Source: Salticus scenicus (taxonomy: Eukaryota > Arthropoda > Arachnida > Araneae > Salticidae). From it: DNA of 64,000 bases. The stretch is from NCBI GenBank assembly GCA_963930645.1, contig OZ005650.1, forward strand, positions 65,228,718 to 65,292,717. Direction: 5' to 3'. Both the position numbers and the translations under genes were made by a program. The notes under the pieces are model-generated. The model was given only the letters and a program-made list of their open reading frames with translations, made no database searches and was not told the DNA's origin. Each line of letters starts with the position of its first letter. Positions within the stretch are counted from its first letter, which is position 1. Shown piece by piece: positions 10,632 to 22,030 of this stretch.

Positions 10632-11727
10632 TTGGCCAAAAGGAAGAAAAGTAACTACTGAGAAACCTGCTTATTTTTAGCAAATTCAATCTGAAGAAAC
10701 ATACATGTCTCTAGTTACTTTTTATATTGAATCCTGTTATTCACTGCAGCATAAAAATAAGTAGTTATAGATTTTTTATTTATTTTTTTATAATATAGTT
10801 TTATTGTAATTAACTGCGATTAAATAACAAGGAGCAGATATGCTCCTCCTTACACATCATAGCGTGTAAATTATGCGAAAAATCAAAGGCAGGACACAAA
10901 AAAATTATTGACAGGTCCCAGGAGACATGTAATTTTCATTCTTAAAAAAAATCAAACTGGAAGAAAGAAAAAAAAGCAAATTTTAAAATATATTTCTTGT
11001 TTAAAACTGATATTTTCCTCATATTTTTAAAGCATTCTGCTCTAAAAAAGAATAGAATTACTTGTCAAATAAAGCTGTTCCGAAGCCTAATTTGAATTGT
11101 TTTAACATAGGTTTACATAACAGTACTTGTTATCTTAACCCTTAATATCCAATCTGTACTTTTGGTGTTAAATTTCAGGGTAAGAGAAAGTCGTGTGAGT
11201 GACACACCAGATTAATTTTCTAATGCATTACTTAAGTTATCAGTACAATTTATTGGTTATTCTGTGGTGAAAGGAAGGTGGAAGCTTTTGCAGACGTGAT
11301 ATTTCCGTTTTCAGTAGGGACAGATATCTGGAAAATTCTGATAACTACAATCAAGTCAGTCCCACAATTGCCAGATTACCTGTACTGTATTTAAAGTGGA
11401 ATGTGTAACAAAATTTTGTAATCAATCTGAAAATCTCAAAACTCCTCATTTTTTCAAAAATAAATAAATAAATAAATAAACCTCATTTTTTTCTTTTAAT
11501 GCTGATAATTTCTTTTTAAAAATGCTTCGAATAATAATAATAATTTGCAATTATACTATATTTTTTCTTCTTCCCCCCCCCCCCTTTTTTTTTCTGGTTT
11601 GAGAGTACACTGAGCTAGTCCACATGTTTTCACTTGTTCCTTAACAGTAACCACCTCCTACATAATAATACTAGTTTTAAGACAATCTCAAAAAAAGCTG
11701 GTTAAAAATTCATTTATATCTTTAATA
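10632..11727. other. Intron, no recognised element
   Basis: AT-rich intron sequence with a short AAAT run at about 11460-11480 and a C/T run near 11575-11592. I see no gene or transposon ends. Confidence 0.5.
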
Positions 11728-12464
11728 CAGGGTGGTCCAAAAAACATGACAAAAAGTAAGCAATCGTTGTGGAAAAAATAAAATATGCAAGAACATGAAA
11801 CCTATGTTATTGAATAAAGATATGAATGGTCAATTTCAGGCCCTCAAGTAAATCAGGGGATTCCTATAGATTCTGTCCTTGGTGTAAACCCATAAGAAGA
11901 AGTCGCACGGATTTAGGTCTGGACTGTATGGGGACCCCTCTATCCCGTGCCCCGTGAATTTTTCTGCATCCAATGTAATCAAACGCTCACTAAATGTCGT
12001 TTTAAGCCACAGGAAGACATCAGCAGTTCTATGGGGACGAGCCCCATCTTGCATGAACCAGTACTGGCGCGTCATGTTGAGACAGCCCGCTTCAGGGCCA
12101 AAGTGACGCCTTAGAAACTTTCGATACTTCACTCCCATGACCATACCGTCAATGAATATCGGACCACTCATCCGCTTCGACAATATGGCACACCACACCA
12201 TGACCCTTTGTGGATACAGTCGTGAGACAACACTGAGATGAGTATTTTCCCGACCTCTATGGCACCTCAAAAAATTCTTACGATAAATAATCGTTCTTCC
12301 AAGGTCAGTGATTCCATATTGGTTATTCATTATTTCCGGTAATCAAGCATTCACCTTAAATGGCGATATATGTGCAATTACAATATGGAAGAATTATACT
12401 TATATCAGTACATTTGAAATCCGGAACTTAAAATACTTTCTATCATGTTTTTTGGACCACCCTG
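11728..12464 (-). mobile_element. Tc1/mariner element, internally deleted, 737 bp
   Basis: Perfect 22-bp terminal inverted repeats begin CAGGGTGGTCCAAAAAACAT. They are flanked by TA at 11726-11727 and 12465-12466. The transposase remnant 11836-12330 is on the minus strand. A full mariner is about 1.3 kb, so much of the coding region is missing. Confidence 0.93.
11836..12330 (-). pseudogene. Mariner-like transposase fragment (DDE_3 type)
   Basis: The open frame of about 164 codons carries the order expected for a Tc1/mariner catalytic core: VMVWCAI, GPIFIDG, then WFMQDGARPHRT (second acidic residue), then SPYSPDLNPCDFFLW. The N-terminal DNA-binding half, the first catalytic Asp and the C-terminal end are absent, so it should be inactive. 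On the plus strand at about 12340-12370 the phrase QAFTLNGDI resembles the block that should precede this ORF, which suggests a small internal inversion. Confidence 0.85.
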
Positions 12465-12804
12465 TATATAAACTCATTTATGAGAGGACCCCCTATGGGT
12501 CCTAAGGACCCAGGATTTTGAAAGACTAGCAGCATCACTGAAGGAGATTACAACAGTGGTATGATTGCTATTTACAATTTCTAATAATTTGGTATATTTG
12601 CTACAGACCAAATTGAATATTTTCATGTTGCATGTATGTATTGCATACATGTATCTGTCAAAATATCTGTATTGAAAACCTTACTATTTTTACAGTGGGT
12701 ATTAAAAACATTTCTATTATATAAATTTTACATGATATCAGATTATTTCAATGTGATAGTAAGCACAAAAATATGTTTAAAGTATGAATAAAATAATACT
12801 ATAC

Positions 12805-12969
12805 CTGGTCTCTACGCATAAGCAATCTAACTTTTTTGCCAACTTCATCAAACAAAATTTTAATATCACCAATACCACGTTCTTTCCATTCACCAGAGCA
12901 AAATCTAAAAAGTTTGGCTCGCTTACAAAAAAGAGTCTTTTCATTCTCTTCACCAGTTTTTACGTCAAC
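12805..12969 (-). CDS. RANBP2: RanBP2 exon: first half of Ran-binding domain 2
   Basis: This 55-codon exon is missing from a simple long-ORF scan but reads cleanly in phase 0. It starts VDVKTGEENEKTLF after an acceptor ending TATAG and ends VRLLMRRDQ at donor GTATAG. The RAKLFRF, WKERGIGDIKIL and LLMRRDQ blocks align with the first Ran-binding domain exon at 18134-18265. It follows the PVIPLPPK lead-in at the end of 14371-16620. The domain is completed in 7489-7966. Confidence 0.92.
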
Positions 12970-14370
12970 CTATATGATTCAGCAAAAGTATTTTTAAAAA
13001 TTTAAAAAAAGAAAAAATATTTTAATGATATTAAAAAATATATATATCAAGAATGTTCAAGATAAAAACAGAATAAGTAAGGATACATTATTAATGACAA
13101 TCAACAGATACAGCCACCACCACCACAGTTATTCCAAATAGCATTTAAATCAGTAGATAGTCCAGCAAATTTACTATGTAATGTTACTACAATTTTACAA
13201 TATACTGAAATTAAAAATCTTATTTTAATATATAATGTAATAGGTCAGGCGTATTAGACAAACTCAAGAAAACAAATCATAGAGGAATTTCTATTTCATT
13301 TATGCATTATTCATAAATGTTCAACAAAAAATACATGAACATATTTCAATTTTATTATTTTTTAATCATTAAGAATGATAATAGCGAATACAACTAATTT
13401 AATTATAACAGCGATAGCTATTTTTGACCAGTTCTGAATATATATTTTCCAAAAAAGTCTTCCTCAGATTTTTAGTTTTATTTATTCATTTCTGAAAAAA
13501 TATTTAGCATAGTAAGTGCCACACACATTTATAAGAAAATCCCTGTCAGGTCATGTATGCTGCTTAGAAGTACATTTCAAATAAATTTTAATTACTTAAA
13601 AAAACGTAATTTTTTTATTGTATTTTAAACTGTCAGTCATTAGCAATTGTTGCGGTCTGAATGGAAAGTTTAGTATCAGTTACCGATGATTGATGTGGCC
13701 CAAATAAGAGGTTGTAAACTAGTGGCCCACAAGGTAAAATTAGTATTTTTCTCACTAAAAAAATATTTTGCTAAAATATGAAAATTTGCGAAGGCCAAGT
13801 TTTTGTGGGAGCTTCGGGGCTTCAACCCCTGTTGTCCTCCCCTAAATACGGCCTTGATTTGTAAAAATGATTGGTGATCATTGGTCTAAATGGAAAGTTC
13901 AATGTCAGCCACTGATGACTAACATGGCACTTAATGTTTAAAAAACAAAAACTTGTGCTTAAAATGACTTAACTGATCTGAGGTTTATGATTTTTCTTAA
14001 TTTGTTATTTATTATTCAATAACAAAATATATAATGTAAAAAAAGTTATAATAAATTTGAATAAAATTTTACTTTGAAAGATAACTTGAAGAAACAAACC
14101 ATTTTTGGATTCAATATTCCATTTTAGAAAACAGTAACCTTATTATCACATTTCCTATTAATGAATAGGAACATTCTAGGTACAGTAGAACATGATTCAA
14201 TTTTCAATAAAAAAATACAACTATGATAAGTTAAGAAAACAACAATCAAAATTGGGATGAATTTTACATTAATTTTATTTTAGTATACCATAACATTCTA
14301 ATAAATGGGGTAAATAGGAAACTGAATTAATTTGTTAAAAAATAAATAAATAAATAAAATAACTACTTAC
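12970..14370. other. Intron with a short direct repeat and transposon fragment
   Basis: Two diverged copies of a unit with AATGGAAAGTT and GATGA occur at about 13640-13710 and 13880-13935. Between them, about 13790-13858 looks like a stray transposon end (AGCTTCGGGGCTTCAACCCC, then CCTAAATACGGCCTTG). No boundaries or ORF. Confidence 0.4.
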
Positions 14371-16620
14371 TTTAGGTGGTAAAGGAATCACAGGTTGAAA
14401 GTAAATACCATCAGAATCAAATGATTCATTTTCTTCATCATCCTCAACATCTGATGGTGTTGCTGGAGATTTAGGTGTTTTTGTTGGACTTTTTGCTCTT
14501 ACGCCACTAAAATTAAATTCATAATTTTGTGGACTTCCAAATCTAAATTCAATAGGGGCAGTTTCTTTATTACTTTCTTCAGTAGCTCCAAAATTAAATA
14601 CAGATGATGAAAGTGTAGGCTTACTGGAAACAGCTTCTGATTTAAGAGGTGTTCCAAATGAAATTGATTTGTTACTTTCTGATTTCTCATTTGATCCACC
14701 AAAAAGTGGTTTATCCTGTGTAGCTTCAAAACTATTAGTTTTGCCAAATACAGGTGTTGTTGATTCAGATGATTGTGCTTTTCCACCAAATATAGATGCA
14801 TTTTGAGAAAAATTTGTTTTAGAGGTACCACCAAAAATTGAAGAAAGTTGTGGTGCATCAGTTTTCTGAGTTGTCCCACCACTTGTAATTACATTTTGCG
14901 ATGATTCTGCTTTCTGCACAGCTCCTCCAAACACTGCAGGAGCGTTAGTTGCAGTGGAAAATGTAGGCTTAAATCCAATTGTCTCACTTGATTTATTTGA
15001 TAGTGTTTTTTGCCCGAAAGTAAAAGTAGTTGGCTGTGTTCCCGGTTTCATTCCAAATATAAAACCTCCACTAGATTTTAAATTGTCTGATGTAAGATTG
15101 GAAAAAACAGATCCTGATGATGTTAGATCAGATGTAGTTTTAGTTTGAGCAGTTTCTTTTTCAGAGCTCTTTGTAAAAACAAATGCTGGACTAACATTTT
15201 CCACTAAGTTCTGAATACTTGAAAGACTGATATTAGAACTAGTAGTAGTAACATTAGTCGATGATAGTGAAGAAGTAGTAGTAGATGTAAGAACTGGTGT
15301 TTTAAAAGCAAAACCAGAAGATGAAGTACTGGTAGTAACAGATGTAGACTGAACAGAAGAAGTAACAGTTGTAATAGCTGGAGCTTTAAAAATAAACCCA
15401 GTAAAAGGAGTAGTTTTTGAAGTGCTGACTTTAGTTACTTGAGGGCCATTTTTTGACTTAGTTGAAACTAAAAGAATTTCTCTGTCTTTCATTTCTGGAG
15501 TTTCTGCTTCTTGAATAATTGGATCTGATGAAAATGTAAATCCCCCAAATACATTTTTTGAAGTATTATCAGTCAATGAAGAAGCACTGGTAAATGCATT
15601 AACTTGATTACCAAAAGCAAAATTATTTGAAGTAGCTGAATTTAATAATGTCTTAGTACCGAAGGCAGGAGAAATATTTGAAACAGCCTGAGTTGTACAT
15701 ACTGTTGTAGATATGGGAGCACCAGGCTTTTTGGTTTCACAAGCTACACAAACTATTTTATCAGCAGAATTACTTACATAGCAAGTAGAGCATGTCCAAG
15801 AACCAGCTTTTGGTAAAAATTGTGCTCCAAAATCAGAGGATAGTGTGGTAGTAACAGTTGAATTGTTAGAAGATGTAACAGATGTCTGAAAGCCTGGTTT
15901 TTTAGTTTCACAAGCAGAGCATACTGTTTTGTCAGCAGGGTTATTTACATAACATGTAGAGCATGTCCAAGAACCAGCTTTTGGTAAAAATTGTGCTCCA
16001 AAATCAGAGGATAGTGTGGTAGTAACAGTTGAAATGTTCGAAGATGTAACAGATGTCTGAAAGCCTGGTTTTTTAGTTTCACAAGCAGAGCATACTGTTT
16101 TGTCAGCAGGGTTATTTACATAACATATAGAACATGTCCATGAGCCTGGTTTAGGTAAATACTTTGAACCAAAATCATACGCCATTGGTGCAATTACAGA
16201 AGTAGAATTCACTGCAGTTGCTGAATTCTGTGAACCAGGTTTCTTTGTTTCACAAGCAACACACAATAATTTGTCACCAGAATTACTAACATAACAAGTA
16301 GGGCAAGTCCATGATCCTTGCTTGGGCAAAAATTTTGAACCAAATGGTTTTGATGATACAGGAGAAGTTACTACAGTATTGGCTTTTGGACTAGATACTT
16401 TTTTGCTTTCAGCTTCTTTTGCTATATTTACAGCTTTTTCAAAGGCAGCTTTAAAAGCATTTGCTATCTCTGGAGTTTTAAAACGAATACAGAAATGTTC
16501 AGGACGAAGTTCTTCATCAGCATAATCTTGTGCAACCCATGTCCATGCTTTATCAGAATTCTTCAGTGGATGAATTTCCATGTTTGGTGTAATATAGTGA
16601 TTAGCACAAACTTTTAGTAC
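14371..16620 (-). CDS. RANBP2: RanBP2 large exon: Ran-binding domain end, four zinc fingers, FG region
   Basis: The exon has 750 codons, phase 0 at both ends. Residues 1-60 complete Ran-binding domain 1 (VLKVCANHY, then WTWVAQDY and FCIRFKTPE). Four RanBP2-type zinc fingers follow near residues 100-128, 157-185, 214-242 and 271-299. Each has the form W-x-C-x2-C, ten residues, C-x2-C, with the shared tail ETKKPG. Fingers and linkers repeat every 57 residues. In RanBP2 these fingers bind Ran and other nuclear-pore partners. The rest is Ser/Thr-rich with scattered FG motifs (VFGG, IFGG, TFGQ), as expected for a transport-receptor docking region. The end is acidic (DDEENESFDSDG), followed by YFQPVIPLPPK, the lead-in to the next Ran-binding domain. 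The donor is GTAAGT. Confidence 0.95.
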
Positions 16621-17084
16621 CTGGAAATATAAATAATAGCAGAATAATTTTTAAAAAAGCAGAATTTTTCAATAAAATGACATTTATGAGCAAAATATAT
16701 TCTAAGAGATGCTAAGCTTTTAATAATTAAGATTAGGAAAATCAGTGTCAGCAAGTTTCTCACGCTTGACGGATTTCATCTTCATATTAAAAACCTATTT
16801 TTTAGCTAATAAACTTAATTTTTTCATTTATTTTTCTATAACACATTCAGTATTTTTAATAATTAAAAAAGGAAAAAAAAAAAAAAAAAAAAAAAGGAAG
16901 AAGAAATTTTAGCAATCTTTTAATAAAGAAGACAAATACTGGAGTTTAAAAACATTTCTTCAAAAGGTATTTTTAAATAAATCACTATAATTAATGAATT
17001 CACAAAATTGCATAATATCTCATAAACTTTTATCCTTAAGAAAAGAAGATAAAACGAAAAAATCATTGTTTGCGTGTAATCCTT

Positions 17085-17845
17085 CACCCACCCTTCTCGC
17101 CCCTCCTAATAATTCTACATTTTCAAAAATATATGAAATGGATTTATCGGTCCTTGATACCCAATAATACCAATTTTCAACGCTCCAACTCAATTTCTAA
17201 TTTTTGCTCCCTTCACCTCCCTTCCCAAGAAATGGATTTATCGGTCCTTGATACCTAATAATACCAATTTGCAACGCTCCAACTCAATTTCTAATTTTTG
17301 CTCCCTGTGCCCCCCCCCCTTTCTACCCCCTAAAAATTTTATACTTTCGGAAATACCCTCATTTGACTTGTAGGCCCCAAAAAACCTATACATACCAATT
17401 TTAAACAGTCTAACTTAATTTCTAATTCTTTGTCTCCCTCCTTGTCCCCTTCTTGACCCCCCCCCCCTGATAAGTTTACACTTTTGAAAATATCCTCATT
17501 CGACTTGTATTGTAGGCCCAATAAACCTATATATACCAATTTTGAATGTCTTAGCTCAATTTCTACTTTTTTTGCCCCCTAATAATTTTACACTTTCAAA
17601 AATATCCTCATTCGACTTGTAGGCCCCCAAAACCTACATATACCTATTTTGAACGGTCTAACTCAATTTCAAATTTTTTGTTCCCACCCTGCCCTCCTTC
17701 TTGCCCCCTAATAATTTCCCACTTTTGAAAATATCCTCATTCAACTTGTATTGTAGGCCCAATAAACCTATATATACCAATTTTGAACGGTCTAACTCAG
17801 TTTCTAATTTTTTGCCCCTCCTACTCCCTTCTTTCCTTTTACAGG
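17085..17845. repeat. C-rich minisatellite, degenerate
   Basis: About six to seven diverged tandem units of roughly 100-160 bp. A unit carries CCCCTAATAATTTTACACTT, then ATATCCTCATTCGACTTG, TAGGCCCAATAAACCTATAT and GGTCTAACTCAATTTCTAAT. Poly-C runs separate units. ORFs here arise from the repeat and are not genes. Confidence 0.8.
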
Positions 17846-18133
17846 TAAGGAATAAAAGAAATAAAGTGCGAAACTTTTGCACTGGTGTGCTAGTATGTGA
17901 ATAATGCACAATTTTAGCAATACTAGAAAAAAATCCTACTAGAAATAAAAAAAAATAAGAGGGAAAATTCATAATAAATTAATTAGCAATACAAACAGTT
18001 TGTGCCTAAAAGCTGATATGTTACAGATACTTCTGGCTTTAGGGATAGCAGGAAAATTTAACATGCCAATATATAATATGAGCTAATAGTTTAAATAGCA
18101 TATTAGCAACATAAAAAACATAGAAGTTCTTAC

Positions 18134-18265
18134 TTGATCTCGTCTCATCAACAGTCTAATTCTATCACTACCCTCATGATGCAAAATTTTTACAACACCA
18201 ATACCTCTTTCTTTCCATTCTTGATCTACAAATCTATATAATTTTGCTCTGTCTTCAAATAAAAC
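18134..18265 (-). CDS. RANBP2: RanBP2 exon: first half of Ran-binding domain 1
   Basis: This 44-codon exon (132 bp, phase 0) starts after an acceptor ending TTTAG with VLFEDRAKLYRF and ends LLMRRDQ at donor GTAAGA. The WKERGIG core and the RAKLYRF and LLMRRDQ blocks are diagnostic of the RanBP1/RanBP2 Ran-binding fold, which wraps the C-terminal tail of Ran-GTP. The second half of the domain opens exon 14371-16620. Intron phase and position match those in the second Ran-binding domain (12805-12969 and 7489-7966), as expected if the domains arose by internal duplication. Confidence 0.93.
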
Positions 18266-18989
18266 CTAAATATGAAAAACAGTATGTTGATATCAAGTTA
18301 ATAAATATAAACACACACATATATATTAATCCTACAAAACACTAAAAAAATAACAAAAATAGCCTATAACAAACTTACATGTAAATCAAAAATTTAAGAG
18401 TAGAAACTTAGAGTAAAACTTAAACCAAAATCATAAAACACAGGAATTAAACTGTCAAAAATGCTTTGAATGCTCTAGACACAGGCAGAGTTACAGCCTA
18501 ATGCTTTTATAAGACTCAACTCTGCTCCTAAGCAGACAGTTTAACTAAAAAATGTGTTTATGGCTAATATAAAAATGAAATAAGAAATAATTGAGAATTG
18601 ATCAAAATTTACACAAACTGCAGGATAAAATTTATTAAAACCAGTTAAATAAATAGATAAATTCTAAAGCCACCATAGACTAATTCAATCAATTTAAAAA
18701 AAAAAAAAAAAAATGTCCAAGGTAGTTTCACAGCTACATCAGACCATCTCAATTCATTTCAAAATACAACAAGATTCAATCCAAGAAAATAGAATATCTT
18801 AGTGCCATTTATATTACAAGGAAACTAACATAAAAAATGTAGAAATTTTATCAAGATTTAATTGGTGAAATTGATTGTGCGAAAAAAAAAAAATCATATT
18901 TAATATATTTTAAATATTTCTTCATAATGTAACAATTTGAAAAATCTATAGGATAACATAGGCTATCATAGCTATATTATGTTAAAAAA

Positions 18990-19346
18990 AAAAAAAAAAA
19001 AAAAAAAACTTTGAATATCATTAATTTTATCGCGGTTATCAGTAATTAATATTTTGTTCTGGTTAAGATAGTTTAAAATGACATTTCTGTACATCAGTTT
19101 ATTAATATTAGAATTCCAGTGTATTAATTTAATAACATCAAAATCATTTCTTTTATCAAAAATAGTAGTTACCATTTCCTTTTCAACAATATTTATATCT
19201 AAATCCAAGAAATTAAGTTTTTAAAAGATTAAAACTGGTACTAATTAGTTTTAAGATAGATAAAAATCGGTTTTTATATCAGTGTCATTATTAGTGGTAA
19301 TAAACGCTATCAAGTCATCAATATACCTATACATAATAATTCCTTC
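18990..19346 (-). pseudogene. Reverse transcriptase relic (YIDD palm)
   Basis: On the minus strand a frame reads MYRYIDDLIAF, the polymerase YxDD motif. After in-frame stops it continues FLDLDINIVEKEMVTTIFDK, then RNDFDVIKL. This order (YIDD, then FLDL and a DKR-DF block) occurs in a group of retroelement polymerases. Only about 110 codons remain and they are broken. No element ends were found. Confidence 0.6.
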
Positions 19347-19801
19347 TATATTTATTTTCACATGTATGCAATTACATATTTGCTAAACTATTACTAGAAA
19401 ATGATCCTTGTGAAATGACTTTTTTTTTTTTTTTTTTTTTTTTTAAATACAAAATTTACCTTTATAATTAATTTATATAAATCTCTTTCAAAACCAAGTT
19501 ATACAATTTTTTATATTTATTAGTATCTTTTAGATTACTTTCAGAATAAAATATTTATTCTAAATTATATATAACACAACCACAGTTTTTCAAGGGAAAA
19601 AGCTTGGAATACACACCATTGGTATCACAAAGATTTCAAATGATTGAAAAGAGAACCACAGAAATGTTGAATTATGAAATCAAAAAAGTAGCTGAAGAAA
19701 GAACGTTAATTGGATGACAATTTTTATTAAAATCACACAATCAACTGTGGAAGAAAATCATATTTATTGAAATTTAATTTTTCCGAATGAGTGAAAATAA
19801 T

Positions 19802-19873
19802 GCCTGGACCGGGAGTCGAACCCCGGATCTTTGACTTACAAGGTCAAGGCGCTACCAATGAGCTTATCCTGCG
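19802..19873 (-). tRNA. tRNA-Thr-like unit, degenerate acceptor
   Basis: Inverted partner of 19962-20033. The anticodon arm (TGT) and T arm are intact. The similarity stops within the D arm, so the 5' acceptor strand does not pair with TCCAGGC. It is a pseudo-tRNA created by the foldback. Confidence 0.6.
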
Positions 19874-19961
19874 GCTTATTTCTGTTGAGCTATCTATATG
19901 ATAGACCAGAGATGTTTCTGCCTAAAGGTTGTCTGAGTGAGTAATGCTGACCGGGGTGTCG

Positions 19962-20033
19962 GCATGGATAGCTCAATTGGTAGAGCCTTGACCTTGTAAG
20001 TCAAAGATCCGGAGTTCGACTCCTGGTCCAGGC
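19962..20033 (+). tRNA. tRNA-Thr(UGU)-like unit inside retroposon
   Basis: A 72-nt cloverleaf with D arm, anticodon stem TTGAC/GTCAA and loop CTTGTAA giving anticodon TGT (Thr, ACA), and T arm with GTTCGACTC. The acceptor stem GCATGGA/TCCAGGC has one mismatch. It lies in a mobile repeat, so I treat it as element-borne rather than a host gene. Confidence 0.75.
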
Positions 20034-20547
20034 ATTATTTTCACTCAGTCGGAAAAATTAAATTTCAGTTAATTGGATAGCTTACACTAACCAAGGGAAA
20101 ATGAAAAACTTTAAAGAGAACATCCAGCAAATAAAAAGTGTTTGGTTAATGCCAAAAAATATGCATAAAAATATACTACATGAAAACAATGTATTAAATA
20201 TTATTTTCAAAGTAAAAAATCGATAAAAGAGTTGTCTGCTAATTGCTAATTAACATGAATAAACACCAAAATAAAACTAATTAATCTTCTGTCTGTTACA
20301 GATGAGATTAACAGAAAGAATTATAAGAAATCTGATACAGACTTCACATGATTCTTCACACACCTATTGAAATATTATATTATTACAATATAATGCCAGT
20401 ACATATTATTACGAAAACACGGTATTTTCAAGTGCATTAAATGAAACGTAAATCGAAAGGCAGGTTCCAGTTGATGAATACTCATGAAAATAGGCCAAGA
20501 AAACTATTATTTGAACCAGAAAAGTCACAATAAGTAAGAGGATTATA

Positions 20548-20987
20548 CAGAGTTTCCCTCAAACTGTTTTAGGAAGGGGGGGGGGGTTGCACCCTGCCTG
20601 TCCTATGACTGTAAAAATAGCATCTTTCTTGCCCCTCATGCAAAAATAATTGCACCCTTCTTGCCCTTAATCCAAAAAAGTTGTGTCCTTAATTGCCTTT
20701 TAATGAAAATAACTTTCAAATTGAAGATATGTTATAAATATAAATAAATGTACTGTGCATAACAATCAAGATTCGTTCCTACATCAGTAACAAACAAAAT
20801 CAAGGTGTAAAGAAAGTTAAAATTTAAAATTTTTTCTTCTATTTATACCAAAAATTGAAATTTTAAAATAAGTGTCTGGGTTTTGAAATGTGCCCTTAAG
20901 AATCCAAAACTGCCCTCATGAATCTAGAAAACAACCCTTTTTTTATTAGCAGCGCTCTGCCCTTTTATAAACCTGGGGGAAACTCTG
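20548..20987. mobile_element. hAT-like MITE, 440 bp
   Basis: The ends are inverted repeats: CAGAGTTTCCCTCAAACTG at the left and CCTGGGGGAAACTCTG at the right. The direct repeat GATTATA (20541-20547, 20988-20994) flanks it. Inside are repeats of the form TTGCCC with CTCATGCAAAAATAAT and a G run. No transposase. Confidence 0.75.
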
Positions 20988-21179
20988 GATTATATACACC
21001 ACACAAGCACAACACAAACATCACTTATTCAGAAATAGTATTCCATAGCTTAAAGTACAATGAAATTCACTCAAGTGTATATAGCCTACTTTTGTACTCT
21101 TTGCAGAAAATTAGGGGAAAGGTAAGAATACTAAACCAAAAGAATTAATTTCGTTAAAACTGAGAAACGGCTTACTTAT

Positions 21180-22030
21180 CCTAGAAACCCTGAACTACTA
21201 TTTTATGCCAAATTTGGTTGCTACTCTCACAGAGTTAACAAATTCAATGAAGATTTTAGCCTTGGCAAAAAACTTGGGTGTTGAGTTTAGTGTAAAATGG
21301 TTTATGAGTACCAAATTTTGAAGAAAGCTCTAACTTCAATAGAAACCGAATTCTGTAATTTTCCAGAATGATCCACTGGTTTCTAGAACAGAAAATCCTT
21401 AAATGTCCTATAAATAACTAATAAGACTATAAAATTGGAAGAGTAATTATTGATGATAATTGGACCAGAACATGCCTATTTCTTTATGTACTATTTTCTA
21501 TACAGTATTAGAATTAAACTGGGAACAATTGGCAATTTTTATAACTTCACAAAGATTGGCTTCAGCAGTAAACTTTGTGACTTGACATCAAATGAGGTAA
21601 TTTGGACTAAAATTTGGCTAAGTTGTAGTAAAGTGTTGCCAAAGCTTGAAACACTAACTTCAATAGGCACAGAGTTCTGGTATTTTCCAATATGATACAT
21701 TGGTTTCTAGAGCAGAACTACCTCAAAAATTCTATAAATCACTAACAAGAGTCTAGATGAGTTACTTTCCACTCCGATTCTGAGCTAAGCAGTCATCTTT
21801 GAGAGATTGGTTATTTTTTAATTGTTTTATCGTTGTTTCAAAATTAATGAAATTCCTACTTTATGGTGAATTTAACGCTGTTTATTTGACTTCTGTGGTA
21901 TGAATGACTGTTTTATTAGATTATTTTAAGATGTTCGTTGAAAATTGACTTTTGTGGCACAAATAACAGTTTTATTCAACTTCCAGAATATTCACTAAAT
22001 AAAATGCATTTATGAACAAGAATCTACCTA
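21180..22030 (+). repeat. LTR-like dispersed repeat, two diverged units
   Basis: Units at about 21180-21440 and 21520-21750 share AAGCTCTAACTTCAATAG with ATTTTCCA and GGTTTCTAGA. They end near AATAAAATGCATTTATGAAC. The same family occurs at 55640-56130 (plus) and 45700-46270 (minus). In the minus-strand copy it ends TTTCGTAACA next to a gag-like remnant. Its AATAAA signals and that position suggest an old LTR. Confidence 0.5.

Larger units (their letters stand above)
19716..20067. mobile_element. tRNA-bearing retroposon, foldback copy 1
   Basis: It is flanked by an 11-bp direct repeat GTTAATTGGAT (19705-19715, 20068-20078). It contains two tRNA-like units in inverted orientation, 19873-19802 minus and 19962-20033 plus. 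Each is followed outward by the same body (TTATTTTCACTCAGTCGG and similar). The left end has the A-rich tail read in reverse (TTTTTATTAAAATCACACAA). The 3' tail is missing at the right end. The duplication length and tail point to LINE-driven insertion. Confidence 0.85.

Noticed and set aside
14499..14882. A 127-codon ORF overlapping the RanBP2 large exon
   Set aside because: It is a +1-frame reading of the Ser/Thr/FG repeat region and has no independent start context.
17070..17972. Small ORFs in the C-rich repeats
   Set aside because: They repeat with the minisatellite unit and show no protein family.
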